NCBI GenBank assembly: GCA_964587835.1
Contig: CAZPMN010000002.1
Coordinates: 1 to 64,000 of the forward strand
Length of the DNA stretch: 64,000 nucleotides
DNA from: Erginobacter sp964587835
GTDB taxonomy: Bacteria; Auribacterota; Erginobacteria; Erginobacterales; Erginobacteraceae
Reading direction: 5' to 3'
Program-made: the position numbers and the translations under genes
Shown here: in pieces, positions 33,278-42,373 of the stretch
Layout of the letters: the number at the start of each line of letters is the position of its first letter
Numbering within the stretch: the first letter of the stretch is position 1
Notes under the pieces: model-generated
What the model was told of the DNA's origin: nothing
The model's database searches: none
Seen by the model: the letters and a program-made list of their open reading frames with translations, nothing else

Positions 33278-35379
33278 TAATCCAGGATATGCTCCCCCCG
33301 CTCGAACTGGAGAAGGGAGAGGTCAGCCACTCGATCGCTGTAAAGCCGGTTGATCTTCTTCAGAAGAATCATCCGGTTTCTCCGTTCGGTGTGATCGTCC
33401 ACGTTAACCATAACCCGGTCAAAGAAATCGCTCAACCGGCGGGAAAAGTTCAGGGCGTAAACCCGGGTGGCCTTCCGGTAATCCCTCTTTTCAATTAGAC
33501 GACGGAGGCCGGGGGCCTGTTCAGCGTAGGCCCGGGCCAGAGCCCTCTCCTCCGGGGGCACCCCCGGCCCCTCGCGCCACTCCTCCTCGCCGGTCACCTC
33601 ACCGCGGCTAATAATGTTGGAGGTTCTCTCCACCACCGTGGCCGCCCCGAGCAGCTCCGGGGTTCCGCGCAGCTTCTCCAGGGTATCGATTCGCTCGACG
33701 GCGTCGGGCAGGTCCTCCCAGCCGGAAGCGAAAACGGCCCGGATCAGATCGACCGGGAAACCCCGCCCTTCCAGGTAGGCCTCCAGGCGCAGGCGGAGAA
33801 ACTCGATAATCGAACCGGCCAGTTCGGCCGAATCCCTCCCGGAGATGTCCAGACCGGATACCGCGGCTAAGACCAATTCGGAGACCGGCAGGGAGATACC
33901 TCCCTCGACCAGGATCCGGACCGTGCCCAGCGCCTGGCGGCGGACCCCGTAAGGATCCGACGATCCGGAGGGAGAGAAACCGGAGTGGAAGAAAGCAGCC
34001 AGAGTATCGAGGCGATCGGCCAGGGCGAGGGCGCGGCCGGAACGGGATTCGGGGATCGGATCCTCAATCCGCCGGGGGAGATACAGCTCCCCGAGCGCCC
34101 GGGCCACCTCCTCCCCTTCCCCCTGTTGCCGCGCGTATTCCCTTCCCATCACCCCCTGGAGATCGGTGAACTCCCGCACCATCGCGGTGGTGAGATCGGC
34201 CCGGGAAAGGAAGGCCGCCCGCTCGGCGGTCCGGACGCCAGCGGCCGGAATCCCCAACCGGCGGGCGAGCCGGCCGGCCAGGGAAACCAGCCGCCGGGTT
34301 TTGTCGCGGTAACTGCCCAGACCGCGGTAGAAGACAATTCCCTCCAATTCTTCGACCCGGTCCGCCAGCGGCCGTTTCAAATCTTCCCGCCAGAAAAACT
34401 CGGCGTCGGCCAGGCGGGCCTTCAGGACCTTCTCGTTATTCTTCCGGATCGCCGCGGTCCGCGGGAAGGGGCCGTTGGCCACCAGGAGAAACTCGGGCGC
34501 CAGGGTCCCGTCCTCCCGCCGGATCGGGAAGGCGCGCTGGTAGACTTTCATCACGGTGACCAAGACCTCGGCCGGCAGGGAGAGGAAGCGGGGATCGAAA
34601 CCGGCCCGGATGACCCGGGGGTATTCGACCAGGCCCGTCACCTCGTTGAGGAGATCGGAGTCGATCTCGCTGCTCGCAGCCCGGGGGCGGTAACGGCGAA
34701 TTTGCCGCCGAACCGCCGCTTCGATTTTCCGCCTCCGGGCGGCGGGGTCGGCCAGGACAAAGTTTTCTTTCAACTGGCCGGTAAACTCGCCGAGATCGGC
34801 CCGGGCCACCGGCAGATGCTGGGGGGCGAAATACCTGAGGCCCCGGGTCTCCCGTCCCGCCTTCAGTCCCGCCGCCTCGACCGGGAGGACCCGGGCGCCG
34901 AAGAGGCAGAGCAGCCAGCGGACCGGCCGACCGAAGCGGAAGGGGTCGGAGGTAAGCCAACGCATCGACTTGGGGAAGGAGAGCCGGCCGAGCAACCGGG
35001 GGACCTCTTCGGCCAGCTCCTCCGCGGTATCCCGACGCCTGGTCAGGGTGCAGTACTCCCGGCCGTTCTTCTTCTCGACCCACAGGTCGGCGACCCGGAC
35101 GCCCCGGCTGCGGGCGAAACCGGCGGCCTGACGGTTCCACTCGCCCGACTCGTCCCGGGCCCGCTCCAGCGGGGGCCCGAAGACCTTCTCTTCCCGGAAT
35201 CCGGGCAAGCCTTCCAGGTGGAGGACCAGGCGGCGGGGGGTGGTTAAAACGGTGCAGTCCACCCCGGGGAATAACTCTTCGGCCCAGGCGGACAGCTGAT
35301 CGCCAGCCGGGGCGAGAAAGGAGGGGGGGAGCTCCTCGACCCCGATCTCCAGAAGAAAATTTTTCCTTCGTTCAACCAT
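33277..35379 (-). CDS. glyS: Glycyl-tRNA synthetase beta subunit
   Basis: About 700 aa. It starts NFLLEIGVEELPPSFLAPA, typical of GlyS. It binds tRNA-Gly and works with the alpha subunit. Internal family motifs include FPKSMRW (about residue 135) and EFTDLQGVMGREYA. The C-terminal anticodon-binding helical domain ends with RVMVNVDDHTERRNRM. The start at 35379 overlaps glyQ by 8 nt. The longer frame upstream only shadows glyQ. Confidence 0.97.
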   Translation of the reverse strand: MVERRKNFLLEIGVEELPPSFLAPAGDQLSAWAEELFPGVDCTVLTTPRRLVLHLEGLPGFREEKVFGPPLERARDESGEWNRQAAGFARSRGVRVADLWVEKKNGREYCTLTRRRDTAEELAEEVPRLLGRLSFPKSMRWLTSDPFRFGRPVRWLLCLFGARVLPVEAAGLKAGRETRGLRYFAPQHLPVARADLGEFTGQLKENFVLADPAARRRKIEAAVRRQIRRYRPRAASSEIDSDLLNEVTGLVEYPRVIRAGFDPRFLSLPAEVLVTVMKVYQRAFPIRREDGTLAPEFLLVANGPFPRTAAIRKNNEKVLKARLADAEFFWREDLKRPLADRVEELEGIVFYRGLGSYRDKTRRLVSLAGRLARRLGIPAAGVRTAERAAFLSRADLTTAMVREFTDLQGVMGREYARQQGEGEEVARALGELYLPRRIEDPIPESRSGRALALADRLDTLAAFFHSGFSPSGSSDPYGVRRQALGTVRILVEGGISLPVSELVLAAVSGLDISGRDSAELAGSIIEFLRLRLEAYLEGRGFPVDLIRAVFASGWEDLPDAVERIDTLEKLRGTPELLGAATVVERTSNIISRGEVTGEEEWREGPGVPPEERALARAYAEQAPGLRRLIEKRDYRKATRVYALNFSRRLSDFFDRVMVNVDDHTERRNRMILLKKINRLYSDRVADLSLLQFERGEHILD

Positions 35380-36235
35380 TTTCCTCCCCCGCTTCCCCGG
35401 ACGGCTCGAGGTAAAGCCGGGCGCAATTGCGGGCCAGCTTCCGCACCCGGGCAATGTAATGCGCCCGTTCACTGACACTGACCGCCCCCCGGGCGTCGAG
35501 GAGATTGAAAACGTGGGAGCACTTGAGAACAAAATCATAAGCCGGGAAGACCAGGCCGAGCCGGCAAAGCGAGGACGACTCCTCTTCGAAACGGCGGAAC
35601 AGTTCCGGGTACTCCCCGGCCGGTACCTCCTCGAAACTGTAGCGGGAGAACTCGTATTCCGACCGCTTCCTCAGGGCTCCGTAGCTGACCCCCGGGGCCC
35701 ATTCCAGGTCGAAGACATTTTCCACCCCCTGGAGGAACATGGCGATTCTCTCCAATCCGTAGGTCAGCTCCGCCGGGACCGGGTCTAGTTCGAAGCCTCC
35801 CATCTGTTGGAAGTAGGTGAACTGGGTAATCTCCATTCCATCGCACCAGACTTCCCAGCCGAGACCGGAAGCACCCAGGGTTGGTGATTCCCAGTCATCC
35901 TCGACAAACCTCAGGTCATGAAGCCGGGGATCAATTCCCAGGGCCCGGAGGCTGGAGAGGTAAAGATCCTGGACCTCGGCGGGGGCCGGCTTGAGGATGA
36001 CCTGATACTGATGGTGCTGATAGAGGCGGTTGGGGTTCTCTCCGTAACGGCCGTCGGCCGGACGGCGGGCCGGCTGGACATAAGCTGTCCGACAGGGAGC
36101 GGATCCGAGGACGGAGAAGAAGGTGGCGGGGGCGAAGGTCCCCGCCCCAACCTCGAGGTCATAGGGCTGGACCAAGAGGCAGTCCTGTCCCTTCCAGTAC
36201 TCTGCCAGGGTGAGAATCAAGGTCTGAAAATCCAT
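35372..36235 (-). CDS. glyQ: Glycyl-tRNA synthetase alpha subunit
   Basis: The class II catalytic subunit, 287 aa. It starts FQTLILTLAEYWKGQDC. Core motifs are EVGAGTFAPATFF, YVQPARRPADGRYGENPNR and LTYGLERIAMFLQGV, matching the alpha2beta2-type enzyme. It lies upstream of glyS with overlapping genes. Confidence 0.98.
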   Translation of the reverse strand: MDFQTLILTLAEYWKGQDCLLVQPYDLEVGAGTFAPATFFSVLGSAPCRTAYVQPARRPADGRYGENPNRLYQHHQYQVILKPAPAEVQDLYLSSLRALGIDPRLHDLRFVEDDWESPTLGASGLGWEVWCDGMEITQFTYFQQMGGFELDPVPAELTYGLERIAMFLQGVENVFDLEWAPGVSYGALRKRSEYEFSRYSFEEVPAGEYPELFRRFEEESSSLCRLGLVFPAYDFVLKCSHVFNLLDARGAVSVSERAHYIARVRKLARNCARLYLEPSGEAGEENG

Positions 36236-36276
36236 CGTCGTTACCGGCGTTCAAGGGAACCTGCAGGCTGGAAACA

Positions 36277-37026
36277 TCAGGCACGGAGGACCTGGTCCAG
36301 AAACTGGCGGGACTTTATCTTTTTCCCCACTGAACTGTCAACGAGATATCTCAGAAGACCCCGGACCACCCTGAACTGGCGGGCCGAAAGCTTTAGATTC
36401 ATTACTCTCTCCAGCCGATTATCCTGGACATAGCGAACGGCCGCGATCACCCCGGGCTCGACAGGGACCGTCTCCCGGCCGGCGGCGCAGCGGGGACAGA
36501 GCCAGTGAGTCTCTTCCGGGGAGAACCGAATCTCTCCGGCCATGGGTCGCCCGCAAGCGGCACAGGCAGCCAGGGGGGGAAGAACACCGAGCAGGTGAAG
36601 AAAACGGATTTCAAACCAGATCCGGGCCAGGGAAAGTGAACGCAGCCGGTCCGCGCGTCTCAGGGAATGAAGCAAAAGCTGGAAGAGACCACCGGAGAGT
36701 TCCGGCCCGAAGGCGGCCGCCGAGACCAGCTCCGCCAGGTAGTGGAAGAAGGCCGAACGTTCCAGGTTGGCCACGGCCGGCGGGAAATGATCGATCAAAT
36801 CGAACTGCGCCAGGACGTGAAGATCGCTGGACCGGCTGGGATAGTAGACCAGGTGCCCGTAATTCAGGACTTCCAGCTTCCCCCGCAGCGGGCTGACCGG
36901 GCGGCGCGCCCCCTTGGCCAGGGTCTTGAGCAGGCCGGAGTCCGGCGTGAGGAAATTGACCAGCCGGCTGGTCTCGCTGTAATCGCGGCTCCTGACCACG
37001 ATTCCCCTGGTTTTAGTCGGAGGCAT
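36277..37026 (-). CDS. recO: DNA repair protein RecO
   Basis: About 249 aa. N-terminal OB-fold (TRGIVVRSRDYSETSRLVNF, then LLKTLAKGARR) and a C-terminal helical domain with a zinc site: CAACGRP about residue 160 and CPRCAAG about 185. RecO loads RecA with RecR in gap repair. It starts at 37026. The 117 codons of open frame upstream only shadow the neighbouring gene. Confidence 0.93.
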   Translation of the reverse strand: MPPTKTRGIVVRSRDYSETSRLVNFLTPDSGLLKTLAKGARRPVSPLRGKLEVLNYGHLVYYPSRSSDLHVLAQFDLIDHFPPAVANLERSAFFHYLAELVSAAAFGPELSGGLFQLLLHSLRRADRLRSLSLARIWFEIRFLHLLGVLPPLAACAACGRPMAGEIRFSPEETHWLCPRCAAGRETVPVEPGVIAAVRYVQDNRLERVMNLKLSARQFRVVRGLLRYLVDSSVGKKIKSRQFLDQVLRA

Positions 37027-37055
37027 CTCCTCTCCCGTTTGGCCACTTCCGGATT

Positions 37056-37775
37056 TCAAACAGAGGGGCCAAGGATCAGCTTGTAGAGGAGGAAGGTCAG
37101 GGCCACCCCCCAGGCGGCCCCGGAGACGACTTCGGCGAAGGTATGGATCCGGCTGGCGATTCGGGACTGGGCGACCAGAAAGGCGAGGGCGAAGACCAGA
37201 ACCACCACCAGCAGAGGGGTCTCCGGGATCAAGGCGGTCAGGGTGAATACGGAGAAGGCGAGCGCAGCATGCAGGCTGGGCAACCCGCCCCGGAAGGGGG
37301 TACCCCGGCGGGAGAGGACCTTGACGATGACGGTCAGGATCGCAACCACACAGAGAGTGACAAAGGCGATATCCCATCGCGAACTTCGGATCGCCCCAAG
37401 AGATAGGGTGAGGGGACGGACCAGGTATCCCCGGGTGAAGAAGACCAGGTAGCCGACCGCCACCGCGTAAAGCGAGACCAGGAAGACCGCGCCCGCGCTG
37501 ACATCCTTGGCCACCCGAGCCAGGGGGTGATAGGTATCCTGAACCAGATCGACCGTCATCTCGATGGCGGTGTTGAACATCTCGGCCAGGAGGACGAGAA
37601 CGATCGCCGAGATAAGCAGGAGCAGATCCTCGAAGGCCATTTCCAGAACGACACTGGCGATCAGGACCAGGACTGCGGCCAGGAAATGAAACCGCATATT
37701 CCTCTGGGTTTTCAACACATGAACTATTCCGGCGACCGCGGCGTTGAAACTGTCGATCACTTTATGAGGGACCAT
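37056..37775 (-). CDS. DgkA-PAP2 fusion (lipid kinase plus lipid phosphatase)
   Basis: About 239 aa. Residues 1-125 are a DgkA-type kinase domain (NMRFHFLAAVLVLI and the active-site EMFNTAIEMTVDLV, three helices). In Gram-positives this family phosphorylates undecaprenol. Residues about 130-239 are a PAP2 phosphatase domain with PSLHAALAF and SRIASRIHTFAEV, matching the second and third PAP2 motifs. The fused protein could both make and use polyprenyl phosphates, which would complement UppP. The start at 37775 overlaps ybeY by 19 nt. Confidence 0.85.
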   Translation of the reverse strand: MVPHKVIDSFNAAVAGIVHVLKTQRNMRFHFLAAVLVLIASVVLEMAFEDLLLLISAIVLVLLAEMFNTAIEMTVDLVQDTYHPLARVAKDVSAGAVFLVSLYAVAVGYLVFFTRGYLVRPLTLSLGAIRSSRWDIAFVTLCVVAILTVIVKVLSRRGTPFRGGLPSLHAALAFSVFTLTALIPETPLLVVVLVFALAFLVAQSRIASRIHTFAEVVSGAAWGVALTFLLYKLILGPSV

Positions 37776-38254
37776 CTTTTTCTCCTCTTCCAGGTCTTCA
37801 GCAGATTTTCCTCCCGCCGCCGCATCTTTTCCCGCGCGGCGGGGGGGTGATCCTTCCAGCCGAAGAGGTGAAGGATTCCGTGAATCAGGCAGAGGGTCAG
37901 TTCCTCTTCGGGGGTCTGGCCGAACCGACCGGCTTGGGAGATCACCCGTTCTGTAGAGACCGCGACGTCGCCAAGCAGACCCCCATCCCCGTCCTGGGGG
38001 AAGGCGATGACATCGGTGGGCCGGTTGCGGCCCAGGTAATCGCGGTTGAGTTCCCGGATGCGCAAGTTGTTGGTGAAGAGAAGGCTCAATTCCCCTTCCC
38101 GGCAGCCTTCCCGCTCCAGAACCCACCGGGCCAGGACCACGACCCCGTCCCGGTCGAAATTCAGCCGCCGCTGGCGGTTATTGATACGGATTATTGCGCT
38201 CATAACCGGGGCCACCGGTTTCTCTGTCATCGGATTAGAGCCATTCCCCACCAC
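37757..38254 (-). CDS. ybeY: Endoribonuclease YbeY
   Basis: A metal-dependent RNase for 16S rRNA 3' maturation and ribosome quality control. The zinc site is CLIHGILHLFGWKDH (about residues 128-142). The N-terminal part has NRDYLGRNRPTDVIAFPQ. The GTG at 38254 is chosen because GAGGG lies about 9 nt upstream. Two in-frame ATGs (38230, 38203) lack a binding site. 165 aa from the GTG. It belongs to the conserved group phoH-pgpH-ybeY-dgkA-recO-glyQS seen here. Confidence 0.93.
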   Translation of the reverse strand: MVGNGSNPMTEKPVAPVMSAIIRINNRQRRLNFDRDGVVVLARWVLEREGCREGELSLLFTNNLRIRELNRDYLGRNRPTDVIAFPQDGDGGLLGDVAVSTERVISQAGRFGQTPEEELTLCLIHGILHLFGWKDHPPAAREKMRRREENLLKTWKRRKRWSLIK

Positions 38255-38267
38255 CTTATTCCCTCTT

Positions 38268-38303
38268 CAATATCCAATAATCAACAAGGAATAACCAATA
38301 TCC
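38268..38303. repeat. TTGGATA-type repeat
   Basis: AT-rich block of CAATATCC/GGAATAACC units, the same type as at 23953-24043 and 38443-38474. It lies just upstream of ybeY, which has no other intergenic features apart from the MITE copy beside it. Confidence 0.7.
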
Positions 38304-38325
38304 AAAACTGGACAGATTTTTCCTT

Positions 38326-38442
38326 ATTAACTTTGTAATAAATTATAAACCAAGATGTTATGTACTTACACCTTTTCTCTTGCTCATAGATTTCCGGGCA
38401 ACCTGATTTTCACTAACCCGATTTATGAATAAATCGGGTTAA
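38326..38442 (-). repeat. MITE-like element, copy C (5' part only)
   Basis: Read on the minus strand from the TTAA at 38439-38442. It has the ACCCGATTTAT palindrome, then a segment nearly identical to copy D and alignable to copy A out to the ATTACAAAGTTA stretch (about 38326-38337). The right-hand terminal hairpin is missing, so this copy is truncated. It lies 30 nt from the pgpH stop. Confidence 0.8.
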
Positions 38443-38474
38443 TTGGATATTCCTTGTTGAATATTGGATATTCA
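38443..38474. repeat. TTGGATA-type repeat containing the pgpH stop codon
   Basis: Units ATTGGATA and TTCCTTGTTGAATATTGGATATTC. The pgpH TGA (38472-38474) is the first codon inside the repeat on the minus strand. Confidence 0.7.
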
Positions 38475-40706
38475 GTCCTTTTTCCCGTTTCTCTCCGGAT
38501 ACTTTACCCGGGTATGGTAGCGGGCGGAAAGCAGACGGACGAAAGTCTCCTCGATCTTCTTCAGATGGGTCATTGTCAGGTCGCATTCGTCGAGCTGGCC
38601 ATCGGTGAATCTTTGCTGGATGATTTCCCTGACCAGGGTGCGGAGCCGGACCGGGGTCCGCCGGTCGAGGGCGACCGAGGCTGCCTCAGCCGCGTCGGCC
38701 AGCATCACGATCGCCGCCTCCCGGGTGCGCGGACGGGGGCCGGGATAGCGGAACTCCTTTTCCAGCAGGTTGAAGTTAAGCTGGAGGGAACGCTCGGCCC
38801 GGTTATAAAAATAGGAGATCAGTCCGGTCCCATGGTGCTGCTCTATGATCTCCACGATCCGGCGGTCAAGTTTGTGCCGGCGGGCCAGGGCCACCCCTTC
38901 CTTGACGTGAGCGATCAGGATCAGGCTGGACATGCTGGGGATCAGACCGTCGTGCCGGCTGGAATCGGGGGGCTCGTTCTCCGAGAAATATTCCGGCTTG
39001 ACCGTCTTTCCGATGTCGTGGAAGTAGGAACCGGCCCGGGCCAGCAGGGGATTGGCCCCGCAGGCTTCGGCCGCCCCCTCGGCCAGGTTGGCCACCATCA
39101 GGGAGTGGTGATAGGTACCGGGAGCCCGGATCATCAGGGTTTTGAGCAGGGTATGATTGAGATCGGAGAGCTCGAGCAGGCCGATGTTGGAGGAGATCCT
39201 GAACAACGGTTCGAAGATCCCCAGGGCGATCAGGGCGGCCAGGGCGGAGAGCAGACCTCCGCCGGCCGCCCCGGCCGCCTGGTTGATAATCAATTCCGGC
39301 GGAGCCTCCTCGGCCAGGCCGAGGGCGGCGATCGCCAGCACACCGGCGGCGGCGGCCAATCCGCCGGCCCGGAAGAGGTCGAGGCGGCGGCGGGCAAAGT
39401 TGAGGGAGAGCACGGCCGTCATCCCGCCGATTATCCCCACCAGCAGATAAGCCTCGCCGCCCCCCTGGATGAGAACGGTTTGGAGGGAGAGAATTATCGT
39501 GAAGAAGAGGGACAACCGAACCCCGATCAGAAGGGCGAGGAGCAGGGCCCCGAAGGCCACCGGCGAGAGGAAACGAAGTGCTTCCATCAGGCCGGGCGGG
39601 AGAATCCAGGCCACCTGTCGGAGAAAGCGGGAAGTCAACAGGACCAAAATGACGACAGTGGAGATGAGCAGGAGACGGGAATTGCTTTTCAAAACGGGCC
39701 GGTGGTAACGGCGGAGGAAGATCACCGTGATCAGGTAGAGCAAGAAAATAATGATGCCGATCCCCAGTGTGTAGTGGAGGAAGGAGATCGGGGGCTGGAT
39801 CCGCTGGAGTTCTTCCAGGTAAGAACGCAGTTTCTGGATATGAAGAGGGCGGACCTCCTCCCCCTGGCGGATAATCTTCTCTCCCCGGAAAACATCGCTC
39901 ATCACCATGGGAACGGAGCGCCGGGCGGCTTCGCGCAACTGAGCGGTTTTTTCCGAGTCGAAGATCAGATTCGGCTCGATCAGCGCGGAGGCAAGCCTCT
40001 CGGCGGCGGGACCGGCGGCCGGGCAGAGCTCCCGGAGAGCTTCGGCCGCCCGAGCGCGAACGGTATCCTCCGAAGGATGTTCAAAGAGCGCCGATTGAAC
40101 CTCCCGGCCCGCCGAGCGGCTAAATATTACGATCGTCTCCTGGCGGGTGTTGAGGAGGGTCTTCTTGATATCCGAAGCCAGGATCCCCTCCCGATAAAAT
40201 TCTTCCAAAAGCGCCGGAGCCCTCTCCTCCAGATCGGCCGGGGAGAGCGCCCGAAAGAGAAGATAAAGAATTCGCCCGGGCGGAATCAGGATGAGGTCGC
40301 CCTCTTCCCTCCCGGGGGATTTCCCGGTCCGGAGAAAAGCCTGGAGCAACTCCTGCAGACGGGCAATTTTTTCTGCCGCGACGGAATCGTCCAACCGGTA
40401 GGCGACCGGCTGCCGGTTGACCGCCGCTTCTCTTGCCCCTTCGGTCCGATCGCGGTCGGGAAAGGAAAAGTCACAGGTGGCGATTACGTCCCGTTCGGAG
40501 ATCCGCCCGACGGTCGGGATACGGATCGGCATCCCCCGCCAAGATATGACCAGGACGCTGAGAACGAAGATATTCCCCCCCAGCACCCAGCGCCAGATCG
40601 TCCCTTCTTCGAGGATCCGGGTGGCATTGCCCCGCTGGACTCGCTTTCTCTTTTTCTTCCGAAGCTTTTTCCGACCCGGAATCAATTTCAGGATAAAATC
40701 GATCAT
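38472..40706 (-). CDS. 7TM-HD phosphohydrolase (PgpH-type cyclic-di-AMP phosphodiesterase)
   Basis: 744 aa. A basic cytoplasmic N-terminus and one helix lead into a 7TMR-HDED extracytoplasmic domain (about residues 60-330). Seven membrane helices (about 330-510) follow, then a cytoplasmic HD domain with GSYFHDIGKTVKPEYF and a C-terminal IEQHHGTGLISYFY. Listeria PgpH, of this architecture, cleaves c-di-AMP. That activity here is inference from family. It overlaps phoH by 4 nt. Confidence 0.9.
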   Translation of the reverse strand: MIDFILKLIPGRKKLRKKKRKRVQRGNATRILEEGTIWRWVLGGNIFVLSVLVISWRGMPIRIPTVGRISERDVIATCDFSFPDRDRTEGAREAAVNRQPVAYRLDDSVAAEKIARLQELLQAFLRTGKSPGREEGDLILIPPGRILYLLFRALSPADLEERAPALLEEFYREGILASDIKKTLLNTRQETIVIFSRSAGREVQSALFEHPSEDTVRARAAEALRELCPAAGPAAERLASALIEPNLIFDSEKTAQLREAARRSVPMVMSDVFRGEKIIRQGEEVRPLHIQKLRSYLEELQRIQPPISFLHYTLGIGIIIFLLYLITVIFLRRYHRPVLKSNSRLLLISTVVILVLLTSRFLRQVAWILPPGLMEALRFLSPVAFGALLLALLIGVRLSLFFTIILSLQTVLIQGGGEAYLLVGIIGGMTAVLSLNFARRRLDLFRAGGLAAAAGVLAIAALGLAEEAPPELIINQAAGAAGGGLLSALAALIALGIFEPLFRISSNIGLLELSDLNHTLLKTLMIRAPGTYHHSLMVANLAEGAAEACGANPLLARAGSYFHDIGKTVKPEYFSENEPPDSSRHDGLIPSMSSLILIAHVKEGVALARRHKLDRRIVEIIEQHHGTGLISYFYNRAERSLQLNFNLLEKEFRYPGPRPRTREAAIVMLADAAEAASVALDRRTPVRLRTLVREIIQQRFTDGQLDECDLTMTHLKKIEETFVRLLSARYHTRVKYPERNGKKD

Positions 40707-41662
40707 AATCGGTCCGGTTTCTCCGCCCGTTCGTAAGCCCGGACAATCTTCTGAACCAGGGGGTGCCGGATGACGTCTTCCCGGGTCAGCTGGATAAAGG
40801 GGATCTCGGAGACCTCCTTCAGGACCGAGCGAACCGACTGGAGGCCGGAGACCTGCCGGGAAGGCAGGTCAACCTGGGTGACGTCCCCGGTGATCACCGC
40901 CCGAGAGTTGAATCCCAACCGGGTAAGAAACATCTTCATCTGTTCCGGGGTGGTGTTTTGGGCCTCGTCGAGGATGATGAAGGCGCTGTTCAGGGACCGG
41001 CCCCGCATAAAGGCCAGCGGCGCCACCTCAATCACCCCCTCCTCTTCGTACTTGTGGATTCTCTCTGCGTCCATCAGGTCGTAGAGGGCGTCGTAAAGAG
41101 GACGAAGGTAAGGGGAGATCTTCTGGTAGAGATCGCCGGGAAGGAAACCAAGCTTCTCCCCGGCTTCCAGAGCGGGGCGGGTGAGAATCAGCCGCTTGAC
41201 CTCCCCCTTGAGCAACGCCGATACGGCCAGGGCCATCGCCAGGTAGGTTTTCCCCGTTCCGGCCGGGCCGATGGCAAAGGTAATATCGTGGCGGCGGATG
41301 GCCGCGACGTACTTCTTCTGGTTGGCCGTCCGGGGACGGACAAAACCGCGGCGGGAGGCAACTTCGATCTTCTCGCCGTAAAGATCATCAAGTGAATCCG
41401 GGCGGGTGGAGGCGTACACCCGGACCAGACGCTGGAACTCTTCAGCGGTGAGAGGATCTCCAGCTTCCAGGATTCGGGAAAGGTCCCCGAGCAGCTTCTC
41501 GGCCCCTCTCACCCCGAACTCGGGACCGGAGATCCGAATAAAATTATCCCGGGCCACCACCCGAACCCGGAATGAGGCCTCGAGCAGGCGAAGATTACCC
41601 TCCTCCCGGGCGAAGAGATCCCGGGCCAGTTCTGGAGACGGGAGATTCAGGGTGACCTTCAC
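40703..41662 (-). CDS. PhoH family ATPase
   Basis: 319 aa with a KH-like N-terminal region and a P-loop ATPase core. Walker A is AIGPAGTGKTYLAMA (about residue 130), Walker B is AFIILDEAQNTT, followed by GDVTQVDLPSRQVSGL. Often linked to RNA metabolism and to ybeY, as here. The start is GTG at 41662. Confidence 0.93.
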   Translation of the reverse strand: MKVTLNLPSPELARDLFAREEGNLRLLEASFRVRVVARDNFIRISGPEFGVRGAEKLLGDLSRILEAGDPLTAEEFQRLVRVYASTRPDSLDDLYGEKIEVASRRGFVRPRTANQKKYVAAIRRHDITFAIGPAGTGKTYLAMALAVSALLKGEVKRLILTRPALEAGEKLGFLPGDLYQKISPYLRPLYDALYDLMDAERIHKYEEEGVIEVAPLAFMRGRSLNSAFIILDEAQNTTPEQMKMFLTRLGFNSRAVITGDVTQVDLPSRQVSGLQSVRSVLKEVSEIPFIQLTREDVIRHPLVQKIVRAYERAEKPDRL

Positions 41663-41764
41663 GGTACAATCCGTACCTCCCCGCCGTCACGCCGATCGAA
41701 GCTCCGTCTTCTCTCCGGCCTGATTCGGGGTCCCGATCCTTTCCCGGCCCCACCGGGCAGCGGT

Positions 41765-42331
41765 TCAATCACGGGGGATGATAAATACCTGGCCGGGATA
41801 GATCAGGTCCGGGTTCTTGATCCGATCGGTATTGGCCTTGTAGATCAGCGGCCACTGCAGGGGGTTGCCGTAGATGTGGTCATACCCGGCGATATACCAG
41901 AGGCACTCTCCCTTGACCACCCGGTGGGTGGTCGGCTTCTCGCCCGCGAGATCGAGGTCGACCTTCTCCAGGGGTGGTTCGGGCTCCGCCGGTGATTCGA
42001 GCTGGATGTCGATCTCCTCGGAGAGCCCCACCTCGATCAGGCCCGCCTCCTGCAACCGGCCCCGGGGCCCGCCGATAATATATCCCTGGTTGCCCCATAG
42101 TTCCTTGTCCGTCCACCAGCGCCGGCTCCAGCCCGGCCAGTCGGGGACGACATCGGTGAGAAAGGCATCAACGTCACCCATCTCTCCCAGGTCCCGAGTG
42201 CGGGCGATCGGCTCCGGGGATGGCCCCTCGGCCTGGGCAGGGCCGGCCGGGATAAGCAGTCCGATCGCGGCGACCGTCATCGCCGCCAGTCTGAATAAAC
42301 TGAGTTCAGGAAACAAATTTATTCGGGTCAT
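41765..42331 (-). CDS. Secreted LysM protein with WGNxGY motif (paralog 1)
   Basis: 188 aa. An N-terminal signal peptide ends around AGPAQAEG. Then comes a short region with KELWGNQGYIIGGPRGR (about residues 76-92), a negatively charged linker, and a C-terminal LysM-like domain (about 135-187): HRVVKGECLWYIAGYDHIYG, then NPDLIYPGQVFIIP. The same plan recurs in the gene at 62924-63829. Likely periplasmic and peptidoglycan-binding. It lies downstream of the HIT gene on the same strand. Confidence 0.85.
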   Translation of the reverse strand: MTRINLFPELSLFRLAAMTVAAIGLLIPAGPAQAEGPSPEPIARTRDLGEMGDVDAFLTDVVPDWPGWSRRWWTDKELWGNQGYIIGGPRGRLQEAGLIEVGLSEEIDIQLESPAEPEPPLEKVDLDLAGEKPTTHRVVKGECLWYIAGYDHIYGNPLQWPLIYKANTDRIKNPDLIYPGQVFIIPRD

Positions 42332-42373
42332 CTCTTCTCTCCTTGGTCAGTATCCATCCTTCCGATTCTCGAT

